This document shows positions 32,806 to 43,728 of a stretch of DNA of 64,000 bases, piece after piece. Position 1 is the stretch's first letter. Every line of letters begins with the position of its first letter. A model generated the notes under the pieces. It had not been told where the DNA came from. It made no database searches and saw only the letters and a program-made list of their open reading frames with translations. Position numbers and translations under genes: made by a program. This DNA comes from Nemertoderma westbladi (lineage: Eukaryota > Xenacoelomorpha > Nemertodermatida > Nemertodermatidae), in the NCBI GenBank assembly GCA_032718475.1, contig JAUCBJ010007553.1, positions 1 to 64,000 of the forward strand, written 5' to 3'.

Positions 32806-33576
32806 AGCTGTTCACCATATTAGTAATATCGGAGTTTATTCCAGGCCAGTAAAAAATCTGGCGGGCTCGTCTTTTAGTGCGGTCTATACCTTGGTGAGAG
32901 GTATGTAACCTCTGTAACATTGTGTTACGGATTGCGGATGGGATGACTATACGTGAGCCGTAGAGGATGAGTTCGTCGTCTACTGATAAGTCACCGAGGA
33001 TTGACTTAAATGGGAGGAGCCATGGTTTGAGTTTGTGTAAGTCGACACCATGTAATATAGTATTGCGTAAGAGTTTGTAATTATCGTTGCAGGTTGCTGC
33101 GGCTGTTATTATCTCGAGTGCGGAGTCCCGAGGGGGTTTAATTTTCTCCGTCGGGTCGATGTCAATGGCTACGATTTGTTGGATGACGGAAACATGAGTA
33201 TGGTCCTCGAATAGTTCGTCGTCAATTAATTGAGGGTCGAAGAGAGGGGCGTGAGAGAGCGCGTCGGCGATTTGGTTATTTTTATCTGGAACCCAGTGCG
33301 CCATAAATATATATGGACGGGGGTTTTCATTAGCATCCAGTGTATATTGATTTAGTATAGGGATCAATGGTTTATGGTCTACTTCAACATGGAAGTGGGG
33401 AAGACCCTGTAGATATAGTTTAGATTTGGATGTGGCCCAAACTACAGCGAGTAGTTCTAATTCAACCATGGCGTAACGCAACTCGGCATCCGACAGAAAG
33501 CGTGAGCCGCATTGTATGAGAGGCCATGAGGGGGTTGCGTTGGGTTCATTATGGTTCTGGAGTAGGGCGTACCCAA
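32732..33576 (-). pseudogene. Gypsy-1 RNase H, second part, and integrase zinc region
   Basis: The frame resumes RNase H right after the insertion at 33577. It shows the sequence style of this lineage ([38 protein letters not shown]). The integrase N-terminal HxxxH follows ([21 protein letters not shown]), and the frame breaks off at NSC before the second zinc cysteine pair. The first 8 or so residues of the open frame belong to the inserted DNA. Confidence 0.85.
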
Positions 33577-33584
33577 GGTGCACT

Positions 33585-34632
33585 AAATAACAGGTCATGC
33601 AGCGAGCTGATTGCTGAAATTAGCGGAGGCTGATCGTTTCCCTATTTATGACACTATTTTCATAATATTTTCTTAGAAACTCATCTTATGCAACTTTGGT
33701 TAGGTGGATATGATGACTAGGGTTCATAGAAATGTAATAAAATGTCTTTCTGGAATTTTTATCTTGTAGTTGCCAAGGTAACCAACCGGGTGCAAAGTTC
33801 AAATTTCGAGCGCCTGTAATTCAAGACGACAAGGGATTCTGTTCTTGAGATTTGGTATATGAGTAAAGGGAATAAAAGTCTATCAAAATATTTTACATTT
33901 TAATTTTTTTTCAATCCCGTTTCCATGGTGACGGGAAGTACGATAATTTCCCATTATGACGGCCAGATTGAAATTGGGCTACTATTTACTACTTATATAA
34001 TTTTCAACAAACATGCCTGGTGGTTGTCCTTTATTTCTAATAATTGCTAACCGAAATGTAATATTCTGGATTGTCAAAATCATACTATAACAGGTCTTGC
34101 TCTCTGATTGGACAGTTTAGTTTATTAGCAAATGTTGACTTTTAGAAATATGATTCACACTTGACGAATTATAAAATAAAATGTTGGCAATTTTAACTTA
34201 CCATTTTGACTAACAAACCGAATAAAAATGGTGTTTTATACAATTGGTAGACAATTTCTGAAATTTTTCATTATACTTATTTCCATGGCAACGGGAATGT
34301 AAACAAATTAAAATGTAAAATATTTTGATAGACTTTGAATTCCTTTAATCACCTACCAAATCTCAAGGGAAGAATCCATTGTCGCATTGAAATACAGGCG
34401 CTCAAAGTTTGAACTTTGCACCCGGTTACCTTGGCAACTACAAGATAAAAATTCCAGAAACACATTTTTTTTACATTTCTATGAACCCTAGGTTTTTTAC
34501 CCTATCATATCCACCTAACCAAAGAAGCACATAAGAAGTTTCTAAGGAAATATTATGAAAATAGTGTCATTAATAGGGAAACGATCGGCCTCTGCTAATT
34601 TCAGGAATCCGCTCGCTGCATGACCTGTTATT
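33585..34632. mobile_element. MITE with about 350-bp inverted repeats
   Basis: The left arm (about 33585-33935) and right arm (about 34278-34632) are reverse complements over almost their whole length. Both contain AACAGGTCATGCAGCGAGC, AACGATC...GTTTCCCTAT and GTTGCCAAGGTAACC blocks, at an estimated 85-90% match. The centre of about 340 bp is unique and has no transposase frame. Terminal duplications could not be fixed because the LINE abuts the right arm. Confidence 0.8.
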
Positions 34633-35160
34633 TGACCTCTCTATTAGTTGGTATTCTGGATTATCTACAACAAAGATTTCAAAGGGTGATTAATCATTGC
34701 GCACGTGTTGTAAATTGTGTTAATAGGCGTTCTAATGTGACACCTTTACTCAAAGATCTTCATTGGTTGCCAACATCTTTCAGAATCAGGTATAAGATTG
34801 CATTAATAACTTGGAAGTGTTTAAATGGAGTTGCTCCTGATTACTTGGCTGAATTATTTCAAATTAACTCCAAAGTGACACGATCGCAGTATAACTCAAC
34901 TTTGGTAGTACCATCAACCAACTATAAAACATTTGGCGATAGATCTTTTTCGGCGGCTGCACCGAGAATCTTTAATGACCTACCATTGGAAATCAGGATA
35001 ACGAGCAGTCTAGCTTCTTTCAAAACTATGCTTAAGTCACATTATTTTCTTAAGGCTTTTCCGAACTAATATTATGTAATGTACGTGTAAATGCGCATTA
35101 GACCTATTTATTTATAGATAGTGTGCTATATAAATTTGGTGTTATTATTATTATTATTAT
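34633..35160 (+). mobile_element. L2/CR1-like LINE, 5'-truncated 3' end with (ATT)n tail
   Basis: The frame 34620-35069 encodes the C-terminal end of an L2-type polymerase after the palm: LQQRFQRVINHCARVV, LKDLHWLPTSFRIRYKI, GDRSFSAAAPRIFNDLP and a final FKTMLKSHYF. A 3' UTR ending GTGCTATATAAATTTGGTG and a TTA-repeat tail (35140-35160) follow; such a tail is typical of L2 elements. The first few codons of the ORF lie in the MITE arm. Confidence 0.85.
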
Positions 35161-35189
35161 TTAGTACACCTTGGGCGTCCCCAAACCTT

Positions 35190-36070
35190 TAAGGCGGGAA
35201 GCGTCCGTTCGCAGCATAGTCGGTAATGCTGGGTTAAATGTTTGTAGAACGGGCAGGGATACAAGAGCAGCCTTTATGGCGTTAAATGCATTGGTATGCG
35301 GGTCCAACCATATAAACGTATTGCGAACTTGTAGCAATGGACATAATGGTGCGGCCGCTGCTGAAATTTCGGTGGAGAAATCGGCGAGTTGGTTTACTAA
35401 ACCAAAAAAGGATCGCAGTTTGCTAATATTTGTTGGAGTTGGGAAATCCGAAAGAGCTGATACCCGCTTTGGGTCCGCCCGGATGCCGTCTCGACCAATA
35501 ACATAGCCGGCAAACTCGACACTCGGTTGAGCGAACACTAATTTCTTTGGGTTTAATGTTATCCCATTGTTACGACATCTCGTAAACAGTTCCGTAACCA
35601 TGGAAATGTGTTCTTCGAATGTCGTTGAGTATATAATAATGTCGTCAACAATTTTCTTAAAGTTAGAAAGTCCTTCAAGGGCGGCGTCGCCACGGCGGCA
35701 ATATTCATCTCCGGAGGAGGATAAACCCATCGGTGTGCGAATATATTTATAGCGGCCGTAAGGAGTGAGGAAGGTAGTTAGATTTTGGCTCTCCAGCTTC
35801 AGTTCTATTTGCCAGTAACCATGAGTGGCATCGAACTTGGAGAAATAGTTCATTCCGTGTGGTATCGAGGTGACAACATCACGTGGACACGGGAACGGGT
35901 GGACTGGACGGCGAATAAATTTATTTAGTTTAGTATGGGCCACACAAATTCGAAGTCCGCCGGACTTCTTTGGAGTCACGACGAGCGGGCTGACGAACTC
36001 GGTCGGTTCAGCCATACGTTTAATAATTCCTTTATTTTCCATTTGGTCTAAGTTCGCCTTAACTTCATCC
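35190..36070 (-). pseudogene. Gypsy-1 reverse transcriptase and start of RNase H
   Basis: The frame (methionine at 36042, open upstream) encodes a complete Ty3-type RT: NKGIIKRMAEPTEFVSPLV, FSKFDATHGYWQ with the first catalytic Asp, TPMGLSSSGDEYCRRGDAAL, and KIVDDIIIYSTTFEEH with the Asp pair. It then gives GRDGIRADPKRV and RSFFGLVNQL, and reaches RNase H at LRTDASRLKGLG, where the 1.6-kb insertion starts. The RT itself has no stop. The codon style is plain for the window. Confidence 0.85.
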
Positions 36071-36467
36071 CAGTGCGTTGTCGGTTGCGATTAATGCAGT
36101 CCCGGGTGTCCCCAAATCTGGAGGTTGTATGTGGGGGTGGGGGGTCCGCATCCAGGGGGGGAGCCGTGGGAGCAGGGAGTACCTGTTGTAATATATGTGC
36201 GATAGCGGCTTGCTGCTGGGCAGTCTGCTGCTGTAAAAGAGCAGATAGCCACGAAGGTGGGGCTGACAGTTCCTGGTCGCCCTGGTCGTCAAGTTTGCCT
36301 TCAGTATCGTCACCGGAAGACGTGACGAGAAGCAGTAAATTACACCACATTGCATCGGTTGACGTTTTAGAATAAATAGGAATATCGTAGTGTGCGCACA
36401 TGTCTTTAAGAACTTCCCGCGAAGCTTCAGTGACCTCGTGGAGTGTTGGTGGTGCCGTGGCAGACAT
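36048..36467 (-). pseudogene. Gypsy-1 gag N-terminal remnant
   Basis: From the ATG at 36467 the frame gives MSATAPPTLHEVTEASREVL, a Gln-rich stretch (LLQQQTAQQQAAIAHILQQ) and a Pro-rich tail. The frame then breaks close to the beginning of RT. Gag C terminus, zinc knuckle and protease are missing, so an internal deletion joins gag to RT with a frame change. Gag N termini are poorly conserved; the call is by position. Confidence 0.6.
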
Positions 36468-36534
36468 TATCGTTATATGCTGGAGGGACAACCCAATAAT
36501 CATTGCGTTCAGGAGTATCCTACACACTGTGCCA

Positions 36535-36809
36535 TGTTATGTTCTGATAAGAATATAACGATGTGATATAACATAAGTATAGTATGTAATGCAGCTTGCC
36601 TATATATACAGTATATAAAGACACCCAACACCAAATAATACGTAGGCCTATATACTGATATACTGTAGGCCTAGTACTCATAGGTCAGTATATATCAGCT
36701 CTAGGCAAGCCGTATAGCTTGCATATATAAAAGTATCTCACTCGGGCTAAGCGTCGCGCCACCTAACGGCCGATCACTGCGCAATATACAATATAATCGA
36801 AATCTATCA
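36535..36809 (-). repeat. Gypsy-1 5' LTR
   Basis: On the minus strand it begins TGATAGATTTCG and ends AACATAACA, followed at 36534 by TGGCACAGTGTG, a likely primer-binding site. Only its first 76 bases have a partner in the 3' LTR, so the right-hand LTR limit is inferred from the CA|TGG junction. The Gypsy-2 leader shows the same arrangement. Confidence 0.6.
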
Positions 36810-36872
36810 AGCACTGCACTCACATACATACCACATGATTTGCCTGTGAATTGTGTGTGTTGAGCGGTTAAA

Positions 36873-38176
36873 ATGGTTAAATAATAATTGTAAATAACTA
36901 ACCCAAAACGCCTAATCTCCTAACCAAAACAATCTTATCCCAAACAACGCCCAACCTAAACAATTCAATTAAATTCATTTATATCTAATCATTTAAAATG
37001 ATATTCATTGTAAAAAACAACGCCCAATGTCTTAATCCAAACTACGACCAACCTCCTAACCCAAACAATGCCCATCCACCTAAACCGAAACAACTGGTAA
37101 ATATTGTATTTGGTGAGAAAATGGCACATGTGTATGACTTGAGTATATAATACTACAGACTCAGTCAGTCAGTATCTGTATACTCGTGATTAATATATAT
37201 TTACAATTATTGTTGACCCTGACCCACCCCAAATAGTGGCAATACGCAATAGGCATCGCCTACTACGTGGCTATCCCCACGATTGAAACATTGTACCCAT
37301 TTGCCATTGGAGCTAAATTCACTTCCATTGGAACTAAATTCGCATGCATTGGAACTAATTTGTTTTTATATTCTGTGATTGGAACTAAGTCCGCCTCGAT
37401 TGGAACTAAGTTCGCTTTGTAAAATTTATTTTGGAACTAAATTCGTTTCAATTGGAACTAAGTTCGCATTTGAAAATGTGCGATTGGAACTAAGTTCGTG
37501 CTACCCATGCCGCTCTCCACACAGTAGCACGAACTTAATTCCAATCGCACATTTTCAAAGGCGAACTTAGTTCCAATTGAAACGAATTTAGTTCCAAAAT
37601 AAATTTTACAAAGCGAACATAGTTCCAATCGAGGCGAACTTAGTTCTCATCCCAGAATATCAAAACGAACTTAGTTCCAATGGATGCGAATTTAGTTCCA
37701 ATGCATGCGAACTTAGTTCCAATGCATGCGAATTTAGTTCCAATGGAAGCGAATTTAGTTCAAATGGAAGCGAACTTAGTTCAAATGTTTCAATCGTGGG
37801 GATAGCCACTTAGTAGCGAATCCTATTACGAATTGCCACTATTTGGGGTGGATCCGGGTCAAAAATAATTTTAATACCCTTCTGTCATTTTTCAAAAAAC
37901 GAATTATTATTAATGAATTAAATGTATAATTACACATTTTGAAATATATATTAATCACGAGTATACTGATGCTGACTGACTGAGTCTGTAGGATTATATA
38001 CTCAAGTCATGCACATTGTGCCATTTTCACACCAAATACAATATTTACCACTTGTTTCGGTTTAGGTGGATGGGCGTTGTTTGGGTTAGGAGGTTGGGCG
38101 TAGTTTGGGTTAAGATTGTTTTGGTTAGGAGGTTGGGCGTTTTGGGTTAGTTACTTACAATTATTATTTAACCATC
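36873..38176. mobile_element. Foldback element with about 640-bp inverted arms
   Basis: The left arm (36873-37504) and right arm (37524-38176) are reverse complements around a 19-nt loop. Outer ends: ATGGTTAAATAATAATTG and its complement. The inner 200-270 bp of each arm are tandem copies of ATTGGAACTAAATTCGCATC (about 18-21 bp), pointing toward the loop. The outer parts contain TAACCCAAAACGCC-type repeats and a DNA-bending AATACAATATTT stretch. Long arms made of short direct repeats define foldback (FB/TU) elements. No transposase frame exists. Confidence 0.85.
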
Positions 38177-38204
38177 CACCTAATAGTGTCATTAAACAGA
38201 TTCT

Positions 38205-38575
38205 TCGCCAACTACGTGGCTTGCCCCACACCTGAAACATTGGAACTAAATTCGCTTCCAATGGAACTAAATTCGCATCCATTGGAACTAAATTCGCATC
38301 CGTTGGAACTAAATTCGTTTTCGTTTTTCTCTAGTTATTGGAACTAAGTTCGCATAAATTGGAACTAAATTTGCCAAAATTGGAACTAAATTAGTTTCCA
38401 TTGGAACTAAATTCGCTTCCATTGGAACTAAGTTTGCATCCATTGGAACTAAATTCGCATCCATTGGAACTAAATTCGTATTAGTTTTTCTCTAGTTATT
38501 GGAACTAAGTTCGCCTAAAATAGTTTCCATTGGAACTAAATTCGCATGAGGCTTAAATTGGAACTAAGTACGGGG
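38205..38575. repeat. Extra half-arm of the foldback repeat
   Basis: Sequence beginning CTACGTGGCTTGCCCCACAC repeats part of the foldback's left arm. It is followed by about 16 copies of TTGGAACTAAATTCGC in the left-arm orientation. It may be a second, incomplete foldback copy or an arm expansion. Confidence 0.8.
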
Positions 38576-38579
38576 AATC

Positions 38580-39374
38580 CTCCACATACATTAATGTAAT
38601 GTAAGTTGTGTAGAGATGTGTAGTTGTGGTGTAGAACGGCATGAAAAATATCTTGTCGCTCTCCTTGAAATGGCATACTGGTACACAGTAAAGGACAGAA
38701 CTCTCAATACTGATACTAATAATATTAATTGGTACCGGTACTGCAGTAAGTCAGTAAGTGGGTATTTCCTACATACTTTCAATAGTTTTGCGAACTCTAT
38801 AGAGCACTGTAGGCCTAACAGTGTTTGTAATAGTATTTATGTTCCTGCTGACCTTAAGTGGCATTTGCGAAGCTATGCTTTCCCGAATAATATAAAATAA
38901 ATATATTTAATGGCTGCAAGTGCCTCGCAACTGCGAGGAAGTTACGACGCATGCCTCATTTTTCCTTAATTAATAATAAACATTTTTTATATCAGGCAAA
39001 GGGTGGGGGTATATATCGCATATTACCAAATATTCGACCCCACCCGAGCAAAAGCCATATAAAATTAATTTACGGCAACCCCAGTTCTCAATCTATACTG
39101 ACTACGTACATATAAGCAAGCAACACTATAATATAAATGAATATAATCAAGGCATATTTTAAACCTACATATATATATATACTTCTATATACCTACATAT
39201 ACAAATATATACAGAAATAACCTAAACATCACATCCTGAGAAGTGTAGTATAAAATAATAATAATAAAATATCCAATAATTAATCATATCATATCAAATT
39301 AAAGTTATCTTAATATCTCAAGAAGGCATTTGATGACCATCGCCCCTGGGCTCGTATATATGCATCTGTACAAC
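38580..39374. other. Intergenic sequence left of BEL-2
   Basis: AT-rich with TATATA runs (about 39160-39210) and no gene recognised. Confidence 0.35.
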
Positions 39375-39379
39375 CTTCC

Positions 39380-40580
39380 TGTTCGCGCTTTTGAAGACCT
39401 TTAGCAGTTTAACCTGCCAAAATTTATATGTCTTTTAGTTAATTAAAACACCTTTAGCATACGACAATATTTTATGCTAATACTCAAAACATTAGCCGAA
39501 GTCAGCCCATGCGCGATCATTCACCCGATGGATCTACACCCGGGAGGCTGAATTCGGATGCTTAAATTTTATTATTGCAGTGTAAGGTTGCAGTGTAAAC
39601 CTACTGTATTATTCGATAGATCGTTAATAATTAATTTCTGACAGATATTATTGGCTTTCGGGGAATATTAACAGTTCCTTTAGGACGTGGCGCTCTATCT
39701 ATTTAAACAGAACTAGGACTTATACTAAACGCAACGATACTGCTTATGATTAAAGTATAAAGCGCATTCTTTAGGAAATACTTTGTTACCAATCACAATC
39801 ATGCACACTATTCTGCCGACCGTCAGTATATTTGATCACACATAAAGAGAGCAGCAATTGACTCATGTAGGGTCTGCTAAATAACATTAGATTCAATACA
39901 CACCACATTAATATAAATCGCAATTGTTATGTATAGCCGGTCTCTCTAACCTGTAGTGTATCAAGAAAATTGGGAAATTTGGGTGATTTATCCGTATTAT
40001 CCAAAGAGCAATATTTCCATCAACAAATAGGTACAATTAATAACTGACGGTAAATAACAGTACAAACAATATGATTAATAGTGAGTTAAGATTGATTAGT
40101 TAAGTTAAGATTCGTGAGGATTCGGTAACAGTTTATACTTTCGATAATTTAAGCAGTTTTACTAGAGTTCTTCCCAAAAAGCCGATGTTATGGCGAAAAT
40201 GGGAACACAACAACAGAATCATATAAAATCATATGACTACTACCACTATACGAGTATACCAAAAACTCTTATTCCACGAAGCCCCGTTCAACACAGAGGA
40301 TGAGCATAGAGATAGGAAATTCAGTTCAGTAACGCTGGGATAGGTCGAAATCAACGCCTACGCAAATTCTATTGGCCGACACGAACAGCAAGGCTAAGGC
40401 AACCTCTCTAAGCTAGTTGGCCGATTAAACTGAGCCCAGATATCTCCGTACAGCACATCAGCCAATAAGCTGGTAGCTTGCACTATTTTAGTTATAAATC
40501 CCTTTGAGAGTATTCTAGCGACTGGGGGGGAACTGGCCAGCAAAGGCAAACGTATCAGTTATCCCACAAAAGCTTTTACA
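39380..40580 (-). repeat. BEL-2 3' LTR
   Basis: 1,201 bp, starting TGTAAAAGCTTTTG on the minus strand and ending CGCGAACA. Differences from the 5' LTR include AAGAAAATTGG/AAGAAATTTGG, GCGCATTC/GCACATTC and ATCGCAATTG/ATCGTAATTG. Confidence 0.95.
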
Positions 40581-40658
40581 CCGCTCCCAGAAAATGGGAT
40601 TTAAGTCTATAAAATATACAAAATCACAGTTTCTAAAATATAAAAATACTCTAAACAG

Positions 40659-42107
40659 TTAGTCTTTCTTGCGCGGACGGCGTTTACGCAGTTTTTTAAA
40701 GCTAGCAAGAGTCCTTTTCTCTTTGGGGCGAGCCACTTTACGAGGAAGGCTATAACTCCTGGGTGAAGGGTGCAATATGATTGCATCAGAAGGTATGGGA
40801 TTGCGATCGGTATATCCGCCGGTCGAAGTACCGGGTTGATTGACATCAACGTCCGGGGAGAGGGGTCTAACGGCTTTGAGAGCTCGTTTCAAGACAGCCG
40901 CTCTTACGGGTCCTTTACGAGTGGTCTGAACGAGGGCCGTGGGTGGACCATAGGCAGTTAGAAACTTCCTTGGTTTAATGGTTCTTTCCAACTCGCGTTC
41001 GCGGGCTCGGTATTCGTAAGGCCGTCGATATACTTCCTGTAACTCAGGGTGTGAGTTAACAAACAATTCTCCATAGTCCGGATCCTGACGGATATGATTG
41101 ATTAAGTTATAGGAATGAAGGTCGCTAGGATTGACACTCCTGAGAAATTTGCGTACGAATTTGGTTGAAATACATTCTCCGACGCGCTTCAGTAGCTCGT
41201 AACTTGATATGCGTGATTTCTGTTCAACCGAAGCGAATAGATAAGGATGTAACGCATAAACTCCTTCGTAAGCGCGTCCGGGATAATAGCGATGGCGCGA
41301 ATCACAATATAAATCAGTGTTCGCTTCCCAAGCTCTGATGTAACGTAGTGTGATCATTTCATCTACGCTTTCCAAATCGTGATTAAAAGGGCAATCGAAA
41401 CTGGCATGTCCCTTTAGTTGACAATGGTGACATTGAGTCATAAATTGAGGGCAAACCGCAAAAATGTGCAAATTATTAAATCTGCAATACGCGCAATAAA
41501 TTTCCATCGCCGGTTGTTCGTGGAAATAGGAACAGCGGACGTTTGTGTCCATGGGCGTAACATGGTCTCTCGATGCGCATAACCGACAACGTTGCCGAGA
41601 AACATAGTTGGCATGGCGATAATCGTACGCAGTGAGACACTGTGGACTTTGATACCATTCTAGGATGTAATCGTTGTCGCTGTTCCGAGCGCGATAGGCT
41701 GAATCTCCTCAGATTCTAGACATATTGGTTCGTCTTCCCAGTCTGTTACGAATAGAATTTTCGTGATCTATTCTCGGTTTATCGATACGACGCCGCTGGG
41801 TATGATATTTAAATAGAACCATTTCCCTTTCGGTGTCTACATCGTCCGTATCATGTAAATCGATAGGATGGCCGGTAGTTAAGAAGTCCATATACGTACC
41901 ATTACGATGCGTATAGCGAGCGGTTAATTTTCGATAGTCCAATTCACGCGTAAGTTGCTCTTGGGACATCGGCGGTTCGATATAACGACCATCGTCCTCC
42001 GTAATAGTCGGATCGGCTTCACCGCGCATCAAGCTATCCACAAACGCTTGTAAAGGTAGGGTATATCACTCTCTAATACCAAGGTCATCTTCTATCAATT
42101 CCGTCAT
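40659..42107 (-). CDS. BEL-2 third ORF: CCHC zinc-knuckle protein with two in-frame TGA codons
   Basis: One minus-strand frame runs from ATG at 42107 (MTELIEDDLG) to 40659, about 482 codons. It is broken only by TGA at 42066-42068 and TGA at about 41709-41711; the ATG-initiated part from 41552 alone is 297 residues. It carries CRLCASRDH, a near-canonical CAYCRFNNLHIFAVC and a canonical CHHCQLKGHASFDC (C-x2-C-x4-H-x4-C) knuckle around 41600-41400. The C-terminal tail is very basic (RKVARPKEKR, KKLRKRRPRKKD). It ends 78 bp before the 3' LTR, the place an env gene would occupy, yet shows no signal peptide or membrane span. A second nucleocapsid-like or RNA-binding protein is the best guess. No family is recognised. 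Confidence 0.6.
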
Positions 42108-42119
42108 ATCTGCTATCTG

Positions 42120-43720
42120 AGTTTATTAATATCAATATAAGTTAATATTTTAGGCAAGCGGGCGTCGCTGCCTACTAGGCTTTTGCCCCCGGACAGTGGG
42201 TTTCTCAGCGCCGATGTACCGCTGTCGCAGTGTTTACGCCAACATGTAGCAACAGCACGACAACGATAACCGGCACAAGTCCCACCACTGTCCGTCCCAA
42301 AGGCTTGAATCCACTTGAGGTTATCTCGGTAGAGTTAGGGCTATTTTACAATTGCGATTAGCTACTGTAAACACACTTTAGTAGTAACATTCACCTATAA
42401 ACGCACAAATTCCATACAATCATTACTTACTGCACACACGCATGCCATTTGTCCGTTAGTCAGTGTCTTCCAGAATGTCACGTTATTACTATGTATCCTT
42501 GGATACTAATAGCGCGCTATGTATACTCTTATGCTACGCAATGGGGCAAGCTTTTTATTGTTCCTTTAACTTGCTTCTAATTCTAGCGTGGGTGTTGCCA
42601 TGGTGACATTATGGAAAACTAGCGGTAGAATTAGGGTAATTCTCATGCATACAGATCTGGGATGTTATTTAATAGTAATTCTTTAATTGTCAATGTCCTC
42701 TTTATGCATGATTTTATAAATTTTATCGGCTATTGACTATATGTTGGAGATTCTCGCACTCTAATACACTCAATATGAATCTCCGCTCCCATGATCTATT
42801 AATTACTGGAATTTTGGGAATGTTATAAATTGCACAAAATGACAATTTATGAAATTCATTTGAATATGAATTTAAATTTATTCCCGTGAATTTTATTATT
42901 TGATGTTAAATTGACACAAATTTTATTCCAGAGCATATCTGGGGACTTAGGATCCTTAATTCTATAAAATAGTCCTTCTAAGAATATCGGTAAATACTGC
43001 GATATCTTAATTGACTAGAAATTTTGAAGGATCGGGATTTTACAGATTTTAATAAATATTAATTAATATTTAGGATGGACACCGATTTATTCCAGAACTT
43101 GTCTGGGGACGTTAACCACTGATTCTAGAATCTGTCTTTCAAGTATATCGGTGGGTGCCATGATATCTTAATCGACTAGAATTACAGATGGTCAAAAAGT
43201 TTAACAGATTTATTTGCGATTTACGCTACTGTTAGAGGGACATCACGCTACTATATGTATTATTTGTTATAAGGTAGAAGAGCAATATCGCACGAAGCAA
43301 TGTCAGTGTGAAGAGGCAAGTCGTTTCCAAGGTCTACCCAGAGCTTGGTTTAGCCGAGACACGAGGATCTGAACTTTGCATTCCTAATACTCTGCCTACC
43401 AATAATACTTAAATATAGTAGTGGCTTTATTGTACTTTAAGAAGTACTGACATGTCATCTTACTATAGTCTCGCATTTATAATATAATACGGACAGTAAG
43501 GAAAGAGAAAAATAATTATTTCTTGCCGTCGCACTAAATATATTGTAAGTAATTAAATACGTAATAAACACTAATATATTGCACTAATTTACTAAATATT
43601 CTAAAATAACATTCTACTAAATAAAATTAAAGAAAACGATTATAATAAAATTACATAATAATACATACATAAATATAAAATAAAAACAAATATAAAATGA
43701 TATAGTCACACGCCCACTCC
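42120..43720 (-). other. BEL-2 non-coding stretch where integrase is missing
   Basis: About 1.6 kb without an open frame. It includes an inverted pair around 42200-42295 (GGACAGTGGG and CCCACCACTGTCC) and loosely repeated blocks near 42930-43060 and 43090-43200 (TTTATTCCAGA, TCTGGGGAC, AAGTATATCGGTGG). No integrase motif was found in any frame. Confidence 0.6.
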
Positions 43721-43728
43721 ACATGCTA

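Larger units (their letters stand above)
33577..35172. mobile_element. Composite insertion in gypsy-1 RNase H
   Basis: The inserted block is flanked by an imperfect 12-bp direct repeat, GGGCGTMCCCAA (33565-33576 and 35173-35184). It interrupts RNase H between DASRLKGLG and YALLQ. Its outer ends are short inverted repeats (GGTGCACTAAATAA at the left; TTATTTAGTACACC at the right). Inside are an inverted-repeat MITE (about 33585-34632) and an L2-like LINE 3' end (34633-35160). Confidence 0.75.
31773..36809 (-). mobile_element. Gypsy-1: decayed Mag-like Ty3/gypsy element
   Basis: The element reads on the minus strand from the 5' LTR (36535-36809) through a gag remnant, RT, RNase H and integrase to a truncated 3' LTR (31773-31848). 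A purine-rich tract (31849-31880) directly precedes the 3' LTR. Protease and part of gag are deleted, integrase has lost its zinc-binding cysteines, and RNase H is split by a 1.6-kb insertion (33577-35172). Motif style (GYWQ, SSxGDxxC, KIVDD) groups it with gypsy-2 at 52.5-61.1 kb. Confidence 0.85.

Noticed and set aside
38616-38900. 94-codon ORF next to the foldback half-arm
   Set aside because: Overlaps an equally open opposite-strand frame and has no recognisable family features.
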